The notes beneath the pieces are model-generated. The model was not told the origin of the DNA, ran no database searches, and was given only the letters and a program-made list of their open reading frames with translations. A stretch of DNA of 6,559 nucleotides, taken from CAYUYM01 sp964449305. GTDB taxonomy: Bacteria; Bacteroidota; Ignavibacteria; SZUA-365; CAYQST01. This document shows, piece after piece, positions 5,579-6,559 of the stretch; within the stretch, counting starts at the first letter, position 1, and each line of letters begins with the position of its first letter. Location of the stretch: contig CAYUYM010000190.1 of assembly GCA_964449305.1 (NCBI GenBank), positions 1 through 6,559 on the forward strand, read 5' to 3'. A program made the position numbers and the translations under genes.

Positions 5579-6559
5579 ATGACGGCTTTTCGAAATCTCC
5601 GTGCACGACTTTCCCTCGTCCTCGTCACCGTGCTCCTGCTCGGTGGTTCCGGGGCCCCGCATCTTTTCGCCCAGCAAGCCGGGCAGGTGCAGTTCACGAT
5701 CTTCCACTACAATGATTATCACTCGCAGAACCTGCCATACAAGGTGGCGAAAAAGGACAGCTCGGGCAACAAGGTGAACGTGGATGTCGGTGGATACGCC
5801 TTCCTCAAGGCGCTTCTGGGCCAGTCCCGCGCCACCGTGGCCAACAGCATCCTGCTGCATGCCGGCGATGATTTTCAGGGGACGCCTGTGTCGACCATCA
5901 CGAAGGGGCGCTCCCAGGTGGAGCTCATGAACCTCATGCAGCCCGATGCGATGACGCTGGGAAATCACGAGTTCGATTATGGCCGCGACACGCTGAAGAA
6001 GTTCCTCGCCTCAGCCACCTTCCCCGTCATCTCCGCCAATCTGTTCGACAAAGCCATCGGGGCACCCTTTGTGCCGCCGTATCGCATCCTGCATTGCGGT
6101 GGCCTTGCCATCGCGGTCATCGGCATGGCGCCGCGTGAGCTGGCCACGCTGACACTGCGTGACAACATCCGTGACCTCGAAGTCCTGGACCCCGCAATGA
6201 CGGCGCGGCACATGATCACGGAGGTGAAACGGAAGTTTCAGGCCGACGTGATCGTCATCCTGAGCCATCTTGGGGTGGATGAGGACAGCCTGCTTGCAGC
6301 GTCTGTCGATGGCATCGACGTCATCGTCGGGGGGCATTCCCACACCACGCTGTTCAAACCCCTCCGCGTCAAGAACACCGTCATCGTCCAGGCGGGATCC
6401 CGCGGTCGCTGGCTCGGCCGTCTGGATCTGGTTTACGACCGGCAGCAGCGGAGGATCGCATCCTCCTTCGGGAGGCTGCTCGAGGTCCGCAACGACGGCC
6501 TCGCCGCCGATCCCATCGTTGCCGATGCGGTGCGTGAATTCGAGGGAATGGTGGACGCG
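5579..6559 (+). CDS. Exported 5'-nucleotidase/UshA-like metallophosphatase, N-terminal part
   Basis: The 327 visible codons are open to the right edge, so the C-terminal end lies outside. Residues 1-31 form a signal peptide (RNLRAR, then a Leu/Val core, with cleavage likely after LFA31), placing the enzyme in the periplasm or outside. Residues 38-260 form a calcineurin-like phosphoesterase domain of the 5'-nucleotidase family, which removes phosphate from extracellular nucleotides. All metal-site motifs are present: NDYH (Asp46, His48), AGDDFQGT (Asp97), LGNHEFDYG (Asn129, catalytic His130, Asp133), SHLG (His230) and GGHSHT (His253, His255). In the first motif the usual Gly after NDxH is Ser49, a mild change. 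UshA-type proteins carry a second, substrate-binding domain after this one; it is not visible here. Related cyclic-nucleotide phosphodiesterases (CpdB) share the fold, so the substrate is uncertain. The ATG at 5579 fits the signal peptide better than an in-frame GTG at 5546. No Shine-Dalgarno is seen. Confidence 0.92.
   Translation, partial: MTAFRNLRARLSLVLVTVLLLGGSGAPHLFAQQAGQVQFTIFHYNDYHSQNLPYKVAKKDSSGNKVNVDVGGYAFLKALLGQSRATVANSILLHAGDDFQGTPVSTITKGRSQVELMNLMQPDAMTLGNHEFDYGRDTLKKFLASATFPVISANLFDKAIGAPFVPPYRILHCGGLAIAVIGMAPRELATLTLRDNIRDLEVLDPAMTARHMITEVKRKFQADVIVILSHLGVDEDSLLAASVDGIDVIVGGHSHTTLFKPLRVKNTVIVQAGSRGRWLGRLDLVYDRQQRRIASSFGRLLEVRNDGLAADPIVADAVREFEGMVDA

Noticed and set aside
1..6559. 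Defence system, mobile element, CRISPR array or RNA gene
   Set aside because: No transposase, integrase, nuclease or helicase signature, no spaced direct repeats and no tRNA-like or rRNA sequence was found. Coding content is ordinary envelope, repair and phosphatase genes.

Overview
This is a GC-rich (by eye about 60%), densely coded bacterial window from a Gram-negative-type cell: it carries a lipopolysaccharide-type family 9 glycosyltransferase and several exported proteins. The tail of the glycosyltransferase (Cys-rich, with a CPKGH motif) and the large PqqL-like M16 peptidase resemble homologues from the Bacteroidota/Chlorobiota side of the tree. That placement is an inference from protein flavour only; other GC-rich Gram-negative phyla are possible.

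Left part (1-4293), all on the minus strand, probably one transcription unit read right to left: a small three-helix membrane protein of the DUF2721 family (3814-4293), a 936-residue secreted M16 zinc peptidase (976-3786), a 170-residue exported CAP/SCP-domain protein, probably a lipoprotein (393-905), and the N-terminal 125 codons of an Ogt-type methylated-DNA-cysteine methyltransferase that runs off the left edge (1-375). Gaps are 27, 70 and 17 bp. The first three products act in or outside the inner membrane; the last is a cytoplasmic DNA repair enzyme.

Middle (4294-4461): a 168-bp divergent intergenic region, unusually rich in small palindromes. It must hold the promoters of both the leftward operon and the rightward glycosyltransferase.

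Right part (4462-6559), plus strand: a 343-residue GT9 heptosyltransferase-like enzyme (4462-5493), a short spacer with a weak terminator and an AT-rich promoter candidate (5494-5578), and the first 327 codons of an exported UshA-like 5'-nucleotidase/metallophosphatase that runs off the right edge (5579-6559).

No mobile element, CRISPR array, tRNA, rRNA or defence system was seen, and the protein-coding content consists of known families. The features most worth a second look are in the non-coding parts: a 9-bp hairpin ending one base before the glycosyltransferase start codon, a 10-mer shared by two upstream regions, and a split in which the first gene of each presumed transcription unit lacks a Shine-Dalgarno sequence while the downstream genes have one.
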